From NCBI GenBank assembly GCA_021647505.1, contig JAKIUN010000024.1, positions 1-47,520 on the forward strand: DNA of 47,520 nt, in the 5' to 3' direction. The DNA is from Gammaproteobacteria bacterium (GTDB lineage Bacteria > Pseudomonadota > Gammaproteobacteria > SZUA-152). A program made the translations under genes and the position numbers. Within the stretch, counting starts at the first letter, position 1; every line of letters begins with the position of its first letter. The notes beneath the pieces were generated by a model that did not search any database, was not told the origin of the DNA, and saw only the letters and a list, made by a program, of their open reading frames with translations. Of this stretch, positions 17,542 to 27,685 are shown piece after piece.

Positions 17542-18996
17542 ATGAACCGCCAGGCGCTGCTTAAACGGCTGTTTGGTGTGCTGTCGGAGGATCAGCTGCT
17601 GCACCGCGTCGAGGATCTCAAGCCCTACGAGTGTGACGCCTTGTCGGCCTACCATTGCCTGCCGCTGGCGGTGGCCATTCCCGACGAAGAGGCCCAAGTG
17701 AAAGCCATCCTCGCCCTCTGTTATGCCGAGGGCGTGCCGGTCGTGGCGCGCGGCGCCGGCACCGGGCTGTCCGGCGGCTCGCTGCCGCACGAGGACGGTA
17801 TCCTGCTCAGCCTGGCGCGCTTCAACCGCATCCTCTCCGTGGATCCCGAGAGCATGACCGCGGTGGTGCAGCCGGGGGTGCGCAACCTGGCCATCTCCGA
17901 GGCGGTGCAGGAGCACGGCCTGTACTACGCCCCCGATCCCTCCTCGCAAATCGCCTGCTCCATCGGCGGCAATGTGGCGGAGAACGCCGGCGGCGTGCAT
18001 TGCCTGAAGTACGGCCTCACGGTGCACAACATCGTCAAGCTGAAGGTGCTGACCATCGAGGGCGAGGAGCTGACCATCGGTTGCGACGCGCTGGATTCCC
18101 CCGGCTACGACCTGCTGGCCCTGCTCACCGGCTCCGAGGGCATGCTGGCCATCATCACCGAGGTCACCGTGCGCCTGCTGCCCATCCCGGCGCTGGCGAA
18201 GGTGGCGCTGGCCTCCTTCGACGACATCGCGGTGGCCGGCGAGGCGGTCAGCCGGATCATCGCCCGCGGGGTGATCCCTGCGGGCCTGGAGCTGATGGAT
18301 AACGCCGCCCTGTGCGCTGCCGACGACTTCGTGCAGGCCGGCTATCCGCGCGACGCCGAGGCCATCCTACTGTGCGAGGTGGACGGCTCGTTGGAGGAGG
18401 TGGAGGATCAGCTGGTGCTGGTGCTGGAGATCCTGCGTGAGGCCGGCGCCACAGACATCCGCGTGGCTCGCGACGAGGCCGAGCGGGCGCAGTTCTGGGC
18501 CGGGCGCAAGGCCGCCTTTCCCGCCGTCGGTCGCCTCTCGCCCGACTACTACTGCATGGACGGCACTATCCCCCGTCACCGCATCGCCGGGGTATTGCGT
18601 TACATCCGCGACCTGTCGAAGGAATACGGCCTCGCCGTGGTCAACGTGTTCCATGCCGGTGACGGCAATCTGCATCCGCTGATCCTCTACGATGCCAATA
18701 ACCCTGGCGAGCTGGAGCGCACCGAGGAGCTGGGCGGCAGGATTCTTGACTACTGCGTGGCGGTGGGCGGCGCCATCACTGGCGAGCACGGCGTGGGCAT
18801 CGAGAAGATCAACCAGATGTGCCACCAGTTCGGCAGCGACGAGATCACCCAGTTTCACCGCATCAAGGCCGCCTTCGACGAGAAGGGCCTGCTCAATCCC
18901 GGCAAGAACATCCCCACCCTGCAACGCTGCGCCGAGTTCGGCGCCATGCACGTGCATCACGGCCAGCTGTCGCATCCCGAACTGGAGCGTTTCTGA
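17542..18996 (+). CDS. glcD: glycolate oxidase subunit GlcD (FAD)
   Basis: A 484-residue FAD-linked oxidase of the GlcD family. The FAD-binding PCMH domain shows ARGAGTGLSGGS, the VVQPGV strand, and PDPSSQIACSIGGNVAENAGG (split by the diphosphate loop). The C-terminal domain has the conserved NVFHAGDGNLHPLI and GEHGVG histidine motifs and ends with FDEKGLLNPGKN. GlcDEF oxidises glycolate to glyoxylate and passes electrons to quinone. Stop and the glcE start share one base (TGATG), so translation is coupled. This is the first GC-rich gene after the island. No GlcC-like regulator or GlcG lies beside it. Confidence 0.95.
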   Translation: MNRQALLKRLFGVLSEDQLLHRVEDLKPYECDALSAYHCLPLAVAIPDEEAQVKAILALCYAEGVPVVARGAGTGLSGGSLPHEDGILLSLARFNRILSVDPESMTAVVQPGVRNLAISEAVQEHGLYYAPDPSSQIACSIGGNVAENAGGVHCLKYGLTVHNIVKLKVLTIEGEELTIGCDALDSPGYDLLALLTGSEGMLAIITEVTVRLLPIPALAKVALASFDDIAVAGEAVSRIIARGVIPAGLELMDNAALCAADDFVQAGYPRDAEAILLCEVDGSLEEVEDQLVLVLEILREAGATDIRVARDEAERAQFWAGRKAAFPAVGRLSPDYYCMDGTIPRHRIAGVLRYIRDLSKEYGLAVVNVFHAGDGNLHPLILYDANNPGELERTEELGGRILDYCVAVGGAITGEHGVGIEKINQMCHQFGSDEITQFHRIKAAFDEKGLLNPGKNIPTLQRCAEFGAMHVHHGQLSHPELERF

Positions 18997-20093
18997 TGGA
19001 TCGCGACCTGACCGATGACCTGCAGGCACGGGTGCGCGAGGCGCACGCGGCGCGCAGCCCGCTGTGCATCGTCGCCGGCGGCACGCGCGGCTTCTACGGG
19101 CGCCGCGTGGAGGGCGTGGAACTGGCCGTGGGCGGGCATCGCGGTATCATCGAATACCAGCCCAGCGAGCTGGTGGTGACGGTGCGCGCCGGCACCCCGC
19201 TGGCCGAGCTGGAGGAAGCGCTGCGTGAGCAGCACCAGATGCTGGCCTTCGAGCCGCCGCACCACGGCGAGGACAGCACCATCGGCGGAACCATCGCCTG
19301 CGGCCTGTCCGGGCCGCGCCGGGCGGCTGCGGGCGCGGCGCGCGACTTCGTGCTTGGCGTCACGGTGATCAACGGCCTCGGCCAGCGCTGCCGCTTCGGC
19401 GGCCAGGTGATGAAAAACGTCGCCGGCTACGATGCCGCGCGCCTGATGGTGGGCGCGCAGGGCACCCTGGGGCTGCTGCTGGACGTGTCCCTCAAGGTGC
19501 TGCCTATGCCCAAGGCGGAGGAGACGCTGAAGCTAGCACTGGGGGCCACCGAGATGCCCGCCCGCGTGCTGCGCTGGGTGCGTCAGGGCCTGCCCATCAC
19601 CGCCAGCTGCCACCTTGAGGGGACACTCTGCCTGCGCCTCGGCAGCACCCCCTCGGCGGTGCGCGCGGCGCGCGCGCGCATCGCCCGCGAACACACTTGC
19701 GAACAAACCTGCGGGGAGGTGACGGCGGACTTCTGGAGGCAGATCCGTGACCAGCGTCACCCCTTCTTTCGCGCCTCCGGGAACCTCTGGCGCCTGTCTC
19801 ATCTGCCCACCACGCCTTTCTACAGCGGCGATCCCGAGGCGGCGCTGCTGGAGTGGAACGGCGCGCTGCGCTGGGTGCACGCCGAGGAGGACATGTACGC
19901 CGAGGCCGAGCGCCACGGCGGCCATGCCCAGCGTCATCCGCTGCACGCCCGTGAAGGGGCCGACGGTGACATCTTCCCGGCCCTGGCGCCGGGGCTGGCG
20001 AGGATCCAGCGGCGCCTGCGCGAGGCCTTCGACCCGCACGGTATTCTCAACCCGGGGCGCCTGTGTGTGCGCGACGCGGCGGCGCAGGCATGA
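18996..20093 (+). CDS. glcE: glycolate oxidase subunit GlcE (FAD)
   Basis: A 365-residue second FAD-binding subunit of glycolate oxidase. It starts at ATG 18996, overlapping the glcD stop by one base; an open frame extends upstream inside glcD but carries no homology. The PCMH-type FAD domain shows VVTVRAGTPLAELEEAL, FEPPHHGEDSTIGGTIACG and GQVMKNVAGYDAARLMVGAQG, and the protein ends FDPHGILNPGRL. It is shorter than GlcD, as usual. Its stop overlaps the glcF start (ATGA), so the three subunits are made from one coupled message. Confidence 0.93.
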   Translation: MDRDLTDDLQARVREAHAARSPLCIVAGGTRGFYGRRVEGVELAVGGHRGIIEYQPSELVVTVRAGTPLAELEEALREQHQMLAFEPPHHGEDSTIGGTIACGLSGPRRAAAGAARDFVLGVTVINGLGQRCRFGGQVMKNVAGYDAARLMVGAQGTLGLLLDVSLKVLPMPKAEETLKLALGATEMPARVLRWVRQGLPITASCHLEGTLCLRLGSTPSAVRAARARIAREHTCEQTCGEVTADFWRQIRDQRHPFFRASGNLWRLSHLPTTPFYSGDPEAALLEWNGALRWVHAEEDMYAEAERHGGHAQRHPLHAREGADGDIFPALAPGLARIQRRLREAFDPHGILNPGRLCVRDAAAQA

Positions 20094-21304
20094 AGACCCG
20101 TCTCGTCGAAGCCCTGCGCCGCAGCCCCGAGGGGGCCGAGGCGGAGAAGATCCTGCGTAGCTGCGTGCACTGCGGTTTCTGCAATGCCACCTGCCCCACC
20201 TACCAGCTGCTGGGCGATGAGCTGGACGGCCCGCGCGGGCGCATCTATCTCATCAAGCAGGTACTGGAGGGCAGCGAGCCCGGCCGCCAGACCCAGCTCC
20301 ACCTGGATCGCTGCCTGAGCTGCCGCAACTGCGAGACCACCTGTCCCTCCGGGGTGCAGTACAGCCGCCTGCTGGAGATCGGCCGCGAGCAGGTCAATCG
20401 CCGCGTGCCACGTCCCCTGGGCGAGCGTCTTGGCTGCGCCGTGCTGCGCCGTCTGCTCCTCCAGCGCCGCCTGTTCAACGCCCTGCTGGGCCTCGGCCGC
20501 GTCCTGCGTCCGCTGCTGGGCGGCAGGCTGAAAGCGGCCATTCCGCAGCCCGCTCCGACACTGGCCGTGCAGGCGCGGCCGCATCTACGCAAGGTGCTGC
20601 TGGTGCCCGGCTGCGTGCAGCCTGGCCTGCGTCCGGCCATCGACGATGCTGCGCGCATCATCTTCGACCGCCTGGGCATCGAATGCCTGACGCCGGAGGG
20701 CGCGCGCTGCTGCGGCGCCCTGGAACACCACCTCGATGCCGGGCATCAGGCGCTGGCCCGGGCGCGCACCAACATCGATGCCTGGTGGCCGCGCATCGTC
20801 TCGGGCGAGGTGGAGGCCCTCTGCATGACCGCCAGCGGCTGCGGGGTGATGATCCGCGACTACGCGCGCCTGCTGGCCCACGATCCGGACTATGCCGACA
20901 AGGCGAGGCGGGTCAGCGAGCGCTACCGCGACCCGGCGGAGATCGTTACCGCGATCCTCGCCGAGGGGCGCAGCCTGGCGCCAGGGCAGGGCGGGCAGCG
21001 CATCGCCCTCCATCCGCCCTGCACCCTGCAACACGGCCTGCGCCTGCGCAACGTCATTGAACCCCTCCTTGAGGCCTGCGGCCACACCCTGCTGCCCTTC
21101 CGTGAGAGCCACCTGTGCTGTGGCTCTGCGGGCACTTACGCCATCACCCAGAAGTCCCTCTCACGGCGCCTGCGCGAACGCAAGCTGGGGCACCTGCTGG
21201 CGGGTCGGCCGGAGGTCATCGCCACCGCTAACATCGGCTGCCTCATTCACCTGCAGGCCGGCACCGAGACCCCGGTGCGGCACTGGCTGGAGCTGCTGGT
21301 ATGA
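20090..21304 (+). CDS. glcF: glycolate oxidase iron-sulfur subunit GlcF
   Basis: A 404-residue protein with two 4Fe-4S ferredoxin motifs (CVHCGFCNATCP and CLSCRNCETTCPSG, within the first 95 residues). Two CCG domains follow: one with VPGCVQP...ARCCGALEHH, the other with HPPCTLQHG...HLCCGSAGTY. This is the electron-transfer subunit that delivers glycolate electrons towards the quinone pool, at the inner face of the membrane. I start at ATG 20090 (4-base overlap with glcE); an in-frame GTG-type extension from 20063 inside glcE is not needed. Confidence 0.94.
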   Translation: MKTRLVEALRRSPEGAEAEKILRSCVHCGFCNATCPTYQLLGDELDGPRGRIYLIKQVLEGSEPGRQTQLHLDRCLSCRNCETTCPSGVQYSRLLEIGREQVNRRVPRPLGERLGCAVLRRLLLQRRLFNALLGLGRVLRPLLGGRLKAAIPQPAPTLAVQARPHLRKVLLVPGCVQPGLRPAIDDAARIIFDRLGIECLTPEGARCCGALEHHLDAGHQALARARTNIDAWWPRIVSGEVEALCMTASGCGVMIRDYARLLAHDPDYADKARRVSERYRDPAEIVTAILAEGRSLAPGQGGQRIALHPPCTLQHGLRLRNVIEPLLEACGHTLLPFRESHLCCGSAGTYAITQKSLSRRLRERKLGHLLAGRPEVIATANIGCLIHLQAGTETPVRHWLELLV

Positions 21305-21377
21305 GGCGGGCCGGCTATTTCCCCCATCCGGCCCATGTTTTTGCCGCTGCCGAGTTCTGGCAGAATGGCCCCGAACC

Positions 21378-21413
21378 AACCATTTCAGTCAACCATTTCA
21401 GTCAATCATTCAG
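21378..21413 (+). repeat. 13-bp direct repeats upstream of the aminotransferase
   Basis: AACCATTTCAGTC occurs twice head to tail (21378-21390, 21391-21403), followed by a degenerate third unit AATCATTCAG (21404-21413). It lies 31 bases before the aminotransferase start, in an otherwise GC-rich gap. It could be an operator or a replication-slippage scar. Confidence 0.4.
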
Positions 21414-21444
21414 AAGCCCCACGGCGATAACACGAGAAGACATC

Positions 21445-22626
21445 ATGACCATTTCCTCTTTCAATCCCCCCGTCCGCACCCTCATGGGCCCCGGCCCCTC
21501 CGACGTGCACCCGCGTGTCACCGGCGCCATGGCGCGTCCCTGCATCGGCCACCTGGATCCGGCCTTCGTCGGTATGATGGACGAGGTCAAGCAGATGTTG
21601 CAGTACGCCTTCCAGACGAAGAACCAGCTCACCATCCCGGTCTCCGCGCCTGGCTCGGCGGGTATGGAGACGGTGTTCCAGAACCTCCTGGAGCGCGGCG
21701 ACAAGGCCATCGTGTGCCAGAACGGCGTGTTCGGTGGGCGTATGAAGGAAGTGGTGGAGCGCTGTGGCGCTATCCCGGTGATGGTAGAGGACGAGTGGGG
21801 CAAGCCAGTGGATCCGCAGAAGGTGGAAGACGCCCTCAAGGCCAATTCGGACGCCAAGCTGGTGGCCCTGGTGCATGCCGAGACCTCCACCGGCGCACGT
21901 TCCGATGTGGAGACCATCAGCCGCATCGCCCACGAGCATGAGGCCCTGGTGCTGGTGGACGCCGTGACCTCCCTGGGCGGCAGTGAGCTGCGCGTGGACG
22001 ACTGGCAGATCGACGCCATCTATTCCGGCACCCAGAAGTGCCTCTCCTGCACCCCCGGTATCTCTCCGGTGAGCTTCAGCGAACGTGCTGTGGAAGTGAT
22101 TACCTTGCGCAAGAGCAAGGTGCAGAGCTGGTTTCTCGACACCAACCTGGTGATGGGTTATTGGGGGCCCAACGCCAAGCGTGCCTACCACCACACGGCA
22201 CCGGTCAACGCCCTCTACGCCCTGCACGAGTCCTTGGTGATGCTGCAGGAGGAGGGACTGGAGAACGCCTGGGCGCGCCATGATCGCAACCACCTGGCGC
22301 TGCGTGCCGGCCTCGAGGCCATGGGCCTGTCCTTCGTGGTGGAAGAGGAATACCGCCTGCCACAGCTCAACTCGGTGACCATCCCCGAGGGCGTGGACGA
22401 CACCGCAGTGCGTGGCCGTCTGCTCAACGAGTTCAACCTGGAGATCGGCGCCGGCCTTGGCGCACTGGCCGGCAAAGTGTGGCGCATCGGTCTGATGGGC
22501 CACAGCTCGCGCGCCGAGAACATCTTCCTCTGCCTGTCCACCCTGGAGGCGGTGATGAAGGAGATGGGTGCCGACATCCACACCGGCGCCGCCCTCGCTG
22601 CGGCCCAGGCGACGCTGGCCGACTGA
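21445..22626 (+). CDS. serine/alanine-glyoxylate aminotransferase (class V, PLP)
   Basis: A 393-residue PLP enzyme of the alanine-glyoxylate/serine-glyoxylate aminotransferase family. It has MGPGPSDVHPRV at the N-terminus, the cofactor aspartate in VDAVTSLGG (D172) and Schiff-base lysine K198 (YSGTQKCL). The C-terminal domain has the typical EIGAGLGALAGKVWRIGLMGHS. It turns glyoxylate into glycine using serine or alanine as amino donor. Placed 140 bases after glcDEF, it consumes the glyoxylate those subunits make, a C2 or photorespiration-like salvage of glycolate. I chose ATG 21445 (GAGAAGA upstream, family-like first residues); the frame is open further upstream without homology. Donor preference cannot be decided from sequence. 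Confidence 0.9.
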   Translation: MTISSFNPPVRTLMGPGPSDVHPRVTGAMARPCIGHLDPAFVGMMDEVKQMLQYAFQTKNQLTIPVSAPGSAGMETVFQNLLERGDKAIVCQNGVFGGRMKEVVERCGAIPVMVEDEWGKPVDPQKVEDALKANSDAKLVALVHAETSTGARSDVETISRIAHEHEALVLVDAVTSLGGSELRVDDWQIDAIYSGTQKCLSCTPGISPVSFSERAVEVITLRKSKVQSWFLDTNLVMGYWGPNAKRAYHHTAPVNALYALHESLVMLQEEGLENAWARHDRNHLALRAGLEAMGLSFVVEEEYRLPQLNSVTIPEGVDDTAVRGRLLNEFNLEIGAGLGALAGKVWRIGLMGHSSRAENIFLCLSTLEAVMKEMGADIHTGAALAAAQATLAD

Positions 22627-22656
22627 GCCCAGCGACCCGCGCACATGGCCCGGTGC

Positions 22657-22674
22657 CTGTAGTACACTCTCCGG

Positions 22675-22677
<3 letters not shown>
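22657..22677 (+). promoter_or_regulatory. candidate -10 directly before ruvB (possible leaderless start)
   Basis: CTGTAGTACACT, CT, CCGGATG ends on the ruvB ATG. TACACT at 22663-22668 would place a transcription start at or next to the ATG at 22675, and no Shine-Dalgarno sequence is visible. The same motif precedes glcD at 17459-17479. No convincing -35 hexamer is seen. Confidence 0.35.
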
Positions 22678-23724
<1,047 letters not shown>

Positions 23725-23841
23725 TCGCGCATAATGCGCGCTTCGCTGGCGGGAGTCTGGGCCGGTGATGAATTATTTCATTCAGTTGCTGTCTTTCTGG
23801 CTGATTGATTGTTTTCTTCAAATACGGGTTGTATCAATCCC

Positions 23842-24264
23842 ATGGACGATTTTCGCTGGCCGGTGCGGGTTTATTATGAAGACACCGACAATGGCGGTGT
23901 GGTGTATTACGCCAATTATCTCAAATTTATGGAGCGAGCCCGCACCGAGTGGCTGCGTGAGAAAGGTATTGAGCAGGATGCCTTGCTCGGGCAACACGGT
24001 GTGATGTTTGCCGTGGCCTCGGCGCAGGTGGACTTTCTCAAGCCCGGGCGCTTTAACCAGCAGTTGCTGGTGAGCGTTTGTCCGCAACAGATCCGGCGGG
24101 CAAGCGCAGTACTTGAACAAAAGGTTTGTCGGTTGTCAAAAAGTGGAGGATATAGTGATGTCCTGTGTTGTGGCAGCATCAAGATTGTGTGTGTTGATGC
24201 CGTGAATTTGCGTCCGCGGCCTTTTCCCGAAATAGTGCGGAGGGAGATTCTCAGTGACCACTGA
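23842..24264 (+). CDS. ybgC: acyl-CoA thioesterase YbgC of the Tol-Pal operon
   Basis: A 140-residue single hot-dog-fold thioesterase. The catalytic aspartate region is YYEDTDNGGVVYYANYL near the N-terminus, followed by the long hot-dog helix FMERARTEWLREKGIEQ. It hydrolyses short- or medium-chain acyl-thioesters and is nearly always the first gene of tol-pal operons. I start at ATG 23842, which gives the family's usual beginning; the frame runs upstream to 23809 without homology. It overlaps tolQ by 11 bases. Confidence 0.92.
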   Translation: MDDFRWPVRVYYEDTDNGGVVYYANYLKFMERARTEWLREKGIEQDALLGQHGVMFAVASAQVDFLKPGRFNQQLLVSVCPQQIRRASAVLEQKVCRLSKSGGYSDVLCCGSIKIVCVDAVNLRPRPFPEIVRREILSDH

Positions 24265-24931
24265 TATGTCAATTCTTTCATTGATTCTCGGCGCCAGCGT
24301 GCTGGTGCAGATGGTGATGCTGCTGTTGCTCATTGCCTCGCTGTTTTCCTGGAATGTGATCTTCCAGAAACACAGGGTGATGACGCGTGCGCGGGTGGCC
24401 GCCGACGAGTTCGAAGAGAAATTCTGGTCCGGTGGCGACCTTGCCGGCCTCTATGCGCAGGTGACCTCCGGGCACTACGAACACGATGGCGGCCTAGCGA
24501 CGATTTTTGAGGCCGGTTTCAAGGAATATGCCCGCCTGCACAAGCAGCCAAACATTGATCCGGCCTTCGTGCTGGAGGGTGCGCAGCGCGCCATGCGCAT
24601 TGCCCTGGCGCGCGAGACGGACAGGTTGGAAGTGCACCTGCCCTTCCTCGCCACGGTCGGCTCCACCAGTCCTTACGTCGGCTTGTTCGGCACCGTGTGG
24701 GGCATCATGAATTCCTTTCGTGCGCTCGGTAATGTCAAGCAGGCCACCATTGCCATGGTGGCGCCGGGTATCGCCGAGGCACTGGTGGCCACCGCCATGG
24801 GCCTGTTTGCCGCCATCCCGGCGGTGATTGGTTACAATCGTTTCAACACCGAACTGGAACGCATCATCGGCCGCTACGAAGTGTTCATCGAAGAGTTCTC
24901 CAACATCCTGCAACGGCAGTCGCACAAGTGA
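24254..24931 (+). CDS. tolQ: Tol-Pal proton channel subunit TolQ
   Basis: A 225-residue MotA/TolQ/ExbB-type inner-membrane protein with three TM helices: one near residues 8-33, two after residue 130 (LATVGSTSPYVGLFGTVWGIM and AEALVATAMGLFAAIPAVIGY, each a single segment). GTG 24254 is the best start: GGAGGGAG lies about 7 bases upstream, while ATG 24266 is too far. The gene overlaps the end of ybgC. TolQ and TolR form the proton-driven motor that energises TolA during cell-envelope constriction. Confidence 0.96.
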   Translation: MTTDMSILSLILGASVLVQMVMLLLLIASLFSWNVIFQKHRVMTRARVAADEFEEKFWSGGDLAGLYAQVTSGHYEHDGGLATIFEAGFKEYARLHKQPNIDPAFVLEGAQRAMRIALARETDRLEVHLPFLATVGSTSPYVGLFGTVWGIMNSFRALGNVKQATIAMVAPGIAEALVATAMGLFAAIPAVIGYNRFNTELERIIGRYEVFIEEFSNILQRQSHK

Positions 24932-24968
24932 GAGCCCGGATGGAAAACGACGACGGATCCAGGTACTA

Positions 24969-25406
24969 ATGGCCTGCCCGCCACCACGCAAAAAGCGCCG
25001 GCCCATGTCCGAGATCAACGTGGTGCCGTACATCGACGTGATGCTGGTGCTGTTGGTGATCTTTATGATTACCGCGCCGCTGCTGACTCAGGGCGTGAAT
25101 GTGGAGCTGCCACAGGCCGAGTCGGAGGTCATGACCGAGGAGACGGATGAACCGCTGGTGGTGACGGTGACGGCCAACGGCGACTATTACCTCAATGTGG
25201 GTGACAACATCGACGATCCCATCGATCATCAGATGCTGGTAACGCGTGTCGCTGCGGTGTTGCGGCACAAGCCGAAGACGCCGGTGATGGTGCGTGGCGA
25301 CACGCATGTGGAGTATGGCAAGGTGGTCGTTGCCATGTCTCTGTTGCAGAAGGCCGGTGCGCCGAGTGTGGGCTTGATTACCGATACTCCGGAAGACGTG
25401 AGATAG
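24969..25406 (+). CDS. tolR: Tol-Pal motor subunit TolR
   Basis: A 145-residue ExbD/TolR protein. A short basic cytoplasmic tail (PPPRKKRRPMSEINVVPY) leads into a single TM helix with the essential proton-binding aspartate in YIDVMLVLLVIFMITAP, then a periplasmic domain. ATG 24969 is chosen because it gives the family's N-terminus; the frame extends upstream inside tolQ without homology. It lies 37 bases after tolQ and ten before tolA. Confidence 0.95.
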   Translation: MACPPPRKKRRPMSEINVVPYIDVMLVLLVIFMITAPLLTQGVNVELPQAESEVMTEETDEPLVVTVTANGDYYLNVGDNIDDPIDHQMLVTRVAAVLRHKPKTPVMVRGDTHVEYGKVVVAMSLLQKAGAPSVGLITDTPEDVR

Positions 25407-25416
25407 CAATAACGCC

Positions 25417-26352
25417 GTGAGAGAACTGCTGAAGGAAGTTGCCCAGGATCCGCTGGCCATGTTTTATGCCGTACTGGTACATGTGGCATTGGCTGCGGTT
25501 CTGTTCGTCGGTTTGGAGTTGCATGAAACCCCGCTGCCGGCGGCCTCGCCGAAGGTCAATGTCGTCCAGGCCGTGGCGATCAACGAACAACAGGTGCAGG
25601 CCGAGCTGGATAAACTGAAAAAGGCCGAGTCCCAACAGCAAAAGACGGTCGAGGCCCAGCGTGAGAAAGAGGAAACGCGCAAGCGCAAGCTGGAACGCGA
25701 GATGCGCGAGACGGAAAAGAAGCGCAAGGCGGAAGAGCAACGTCTGACACAGCTGAAAAAGGAACGTGAAACAGAAAACCAGCGTCAGAAAGAGGCGGAG
25801 AAAAAGCGCAAGGCCGAGGCAAAGCGTCTGGCGGCCAAGAAGGCTGAAGAGCAGAAAAAACTAGAGCGTCTGAAGGTCGAGCAGGCGGCGCTGGAGAAAA
25901 AACGTCAGGCCGAAGAAAAACGTTTGGCCGAAATGGCGGTCAAACGCCAGCAGGAGCAGGAGGCGGCCCGCAAGCGTGCTGAAGAAGAGAGTAAGCGTCG
26001 AGAGCGGGAGGCGGCCATGCGTGCCGAAATTGCTGCGGAACAGGCGCAGCTGGATGCGGCAAAACAGCGCCGGCTGAATTCCCTGCGTATGCAGTATATA
26101 GCCGCGATTGCCGGCAAAGTGGAGCGCCACTGGCTGAAGCCGCCGAGTGCGCGGGTCGGTTTGTCGTGCAAGGTGCGGGTGAAGCAGATTCCGGGGGGGG
26201 AGGTGGTCGATGTGCAGGTGACGCAGTGCACCGGTGACGATACCTTTCGCCGTTCGGTGGAGAAAGCGGTGAAGAAATCCTCGCCGCTGCCCATGCCGAA
26301 AGATCCCCGCCTGTTCGAGCGTGAGATCATTTTCAACTTTAAACCGCAGTAA
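25417..26352 (+). CDS. tolA: Tol-Pal inner-membrane linker TolA
   Basis: A 311-residue protein with an N-terminal TM helix (about 15-37). Next is a very long charged helix (about 60-225) made almost only of K, E, R, Q and A, which spans the periplasm. The globular C-terminal domain (about 225-311; YIAAIAGKVERHW, CKVRVKQIPGGEVV, CTGD) binds TolB/Pal and is hijacked by colicins and phages in relatives. Two C-terminal cysteines fit a disulfide. GTG 25417 is the start. The gene is followed by tolB after 13 bases. Confidence 0.94.
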   Translation: MRELLKEVAQDPLAMFYAVLVHVALAAVLFVGLELHETPLPAASPKVNVVQAVAINEQQVQAELDKLKKAESQQQKTVEAQREKEETRKRKLEREMRETEKKRKAEEQRLTQLKKERETENQRQKEAEKKRKAEAKRLAAKKAEEQKKLERLKVEQAALEKKRQAEEKRLAEMAVKRQQEQEAARKRAEEESKRREREAAMRAEIAAEQAQLDAAKQRRLNSLRMQYIAAIAGKVERHWLKPPSARVGLSCKVRVKQIPGGEVVDVQVTQCTGDDTFRRSVEKAVKKSSPLPMPKDPRLFEREIIFNFKPQ

Positions 26353-26365
26353 TCAACAGCAGTCT

Positions 26366-27685
26366 ATGATAAGTATGCCCACATTGAAAAAAACCTTTCT
26401 GTCCGCCACCGTGCTTGTGTTGTCACTGCTGGTCGGTGCTACCCATGCCGCACTCAATATTGAGATCACCCAGGGGGTCGAGGGCGCGGTTCCCGTTGCC
26501 GTTGCACCCTTCAAATGGACCGGCCCAGAGCCAAGACCGCCGCAGGACATTGCTGGCATCATTAACAAAAATCTGGCACGCTCCGGGCGCTTTGCGCCTC
26601 TGCCGGCAAAGGATATGCTGGCCCGGCCGGACAGTGATTCCGAGATCAATTTCAAGAACTGGCGGCTGATCGGCAGTGACTACTTGGTAGCCGGTAACAT
26701 CGATTACCAGGGAGGGGATCGCTACAAGATCCGTTTTCGCATCTACGACATCTTCAAGGGCAAGCAGCTTGACGGCTACGTGATGTCGGTCAGTGGCACC
26801 CGCCTGCGCCGTGCTGCGCACCATGCCAGCGACATCATCTATAAGGCACTGACCGGTGAGCGGGGTGCGTTCAATACGGAAGTGGCCTATGTGACCGCCA
26901 GCGGTGTGGGAAAACAGCGGCGCTATACCCTGTGGGTGGCCGATTCTGACGGCCACAACGCCCAGGCGTTGATGAATTCTGACGAGCCCATTCTCAGTCC
27001 GTCCTGGTCACCGGATGGCAAGCGCCTGGCTTACTCCTCGTTGGAGGACGATGGGCATCAGGTGGTCTTTATCCAAGAGGTGGCCAGTGGCCGGCGTCAG
27101 TTGGTGTCATCCAATCTTGGCTTGAACGGTGCGCCGTCCTGGTCTCCGGACGGCAAGTCACTGGCCCTGAGCCTGTCAAAGGATGGCAACCCCGAGATAT
27201 ATGTCATAGACTTGGGCAGCAAAAAGGTACGGCGTATAACGCGCCATTGGGGCATTGATACCGAGCCGGCGTGGATGCCCGACGGCAAGAGTATTATCTT
27301 TACCTCGGATCGAGGGGGGCGGCCCCAGCTTTATCGTGTATCCAGCCAGGGTGGCAAGGTAAAACGGCTGACCTATGAAGGCAATTTCAATGCCCGCGCG
27401 GCGATTTCGCCGGATGGCAAAATGGTGGCCATGATCCACCGCAGCAATGGCAAGTATCGTGTCGCCGTGCTGGAACTGGAAACAGGCTATCTGCGGGAAC
27501 TGACCGATGGGTCGCTGGATGAATCACCCAGCTTCGCGCCCAACGGGAGTATGATTCTTTATGCAACGAGTTCTGGCCGGCGAGGTGTGCTGGCAGCGGT
27601 GTCCGTCGATGGACGGGTTCGCCAGCGACTGACTGTGCAAGAGGGTGATGTGCGGGAACCGGCATGGTCCCCATTCAATAAATAA
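26366..27685 (+). CDS. tolB: Tol-Pal periplasmic protein TolB
   Basis: A 439-residue exported protein: the signal peptide ends VGATHA before ALNIEITQG. An N-terminal alpha/beta domain (about 25-155) is followed by a six-bladed WD40-like propeller with repeated SPSWSPDGKRLAY-type blades (five clear copies between about 205 and 400). TolB shuttles between TolA and Pal. ATG 26366 is used; ATG 26375 is an equally possible start. The last 39 bases of the gene region are tandemly duplicated just downstream (see repeat). Confidence 0.95.
   Translation: MISMPTLKKTFLSATVLVLSLLVGATHAALNIEITQGVEGAVPVAVAPFKWTGPEPRPPQDIAGIINKNLARSGRFAPLPAKDMLARPDSDSEINFKNWRLIGSDYLVAGNIDYQGGDRYKIRFRIYDIFKGKQLDGYVMSVSGTRLRRAAHHASDIIYKALTGERGAFNTEVAYVTASGVGKQRRYTLWVADSDGHNAQALMNSDEPILSPSWSPDGKRLAYSSLEDDGHQVVFIQEVASGRRQLVSSNLGLNGAPSWSPDGKSLALSLSKDGNPEIYVIDLGSKKVRRITRHWGIDTEPAWMPDGKSIIFTSDRGGRPQLYRVSSQGGKVKRLTYEGNFNARAAISPDGKMVAMIHRSNGKYRVAVLELETGYLRELTDGSLDESPSFAPNGSMILYATSSGRRGVLAAVSVDGRVRQRLTVQEGDVREPAWSPFNK

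Noticed and set aside
17428-21112. Several open frames antisense to glcDEF
   Set aside because: They lie opposite conserved subunits with clear FAD and Fe-S motifs and have Arg/Ala/Gly-rich composition typical of shadows.
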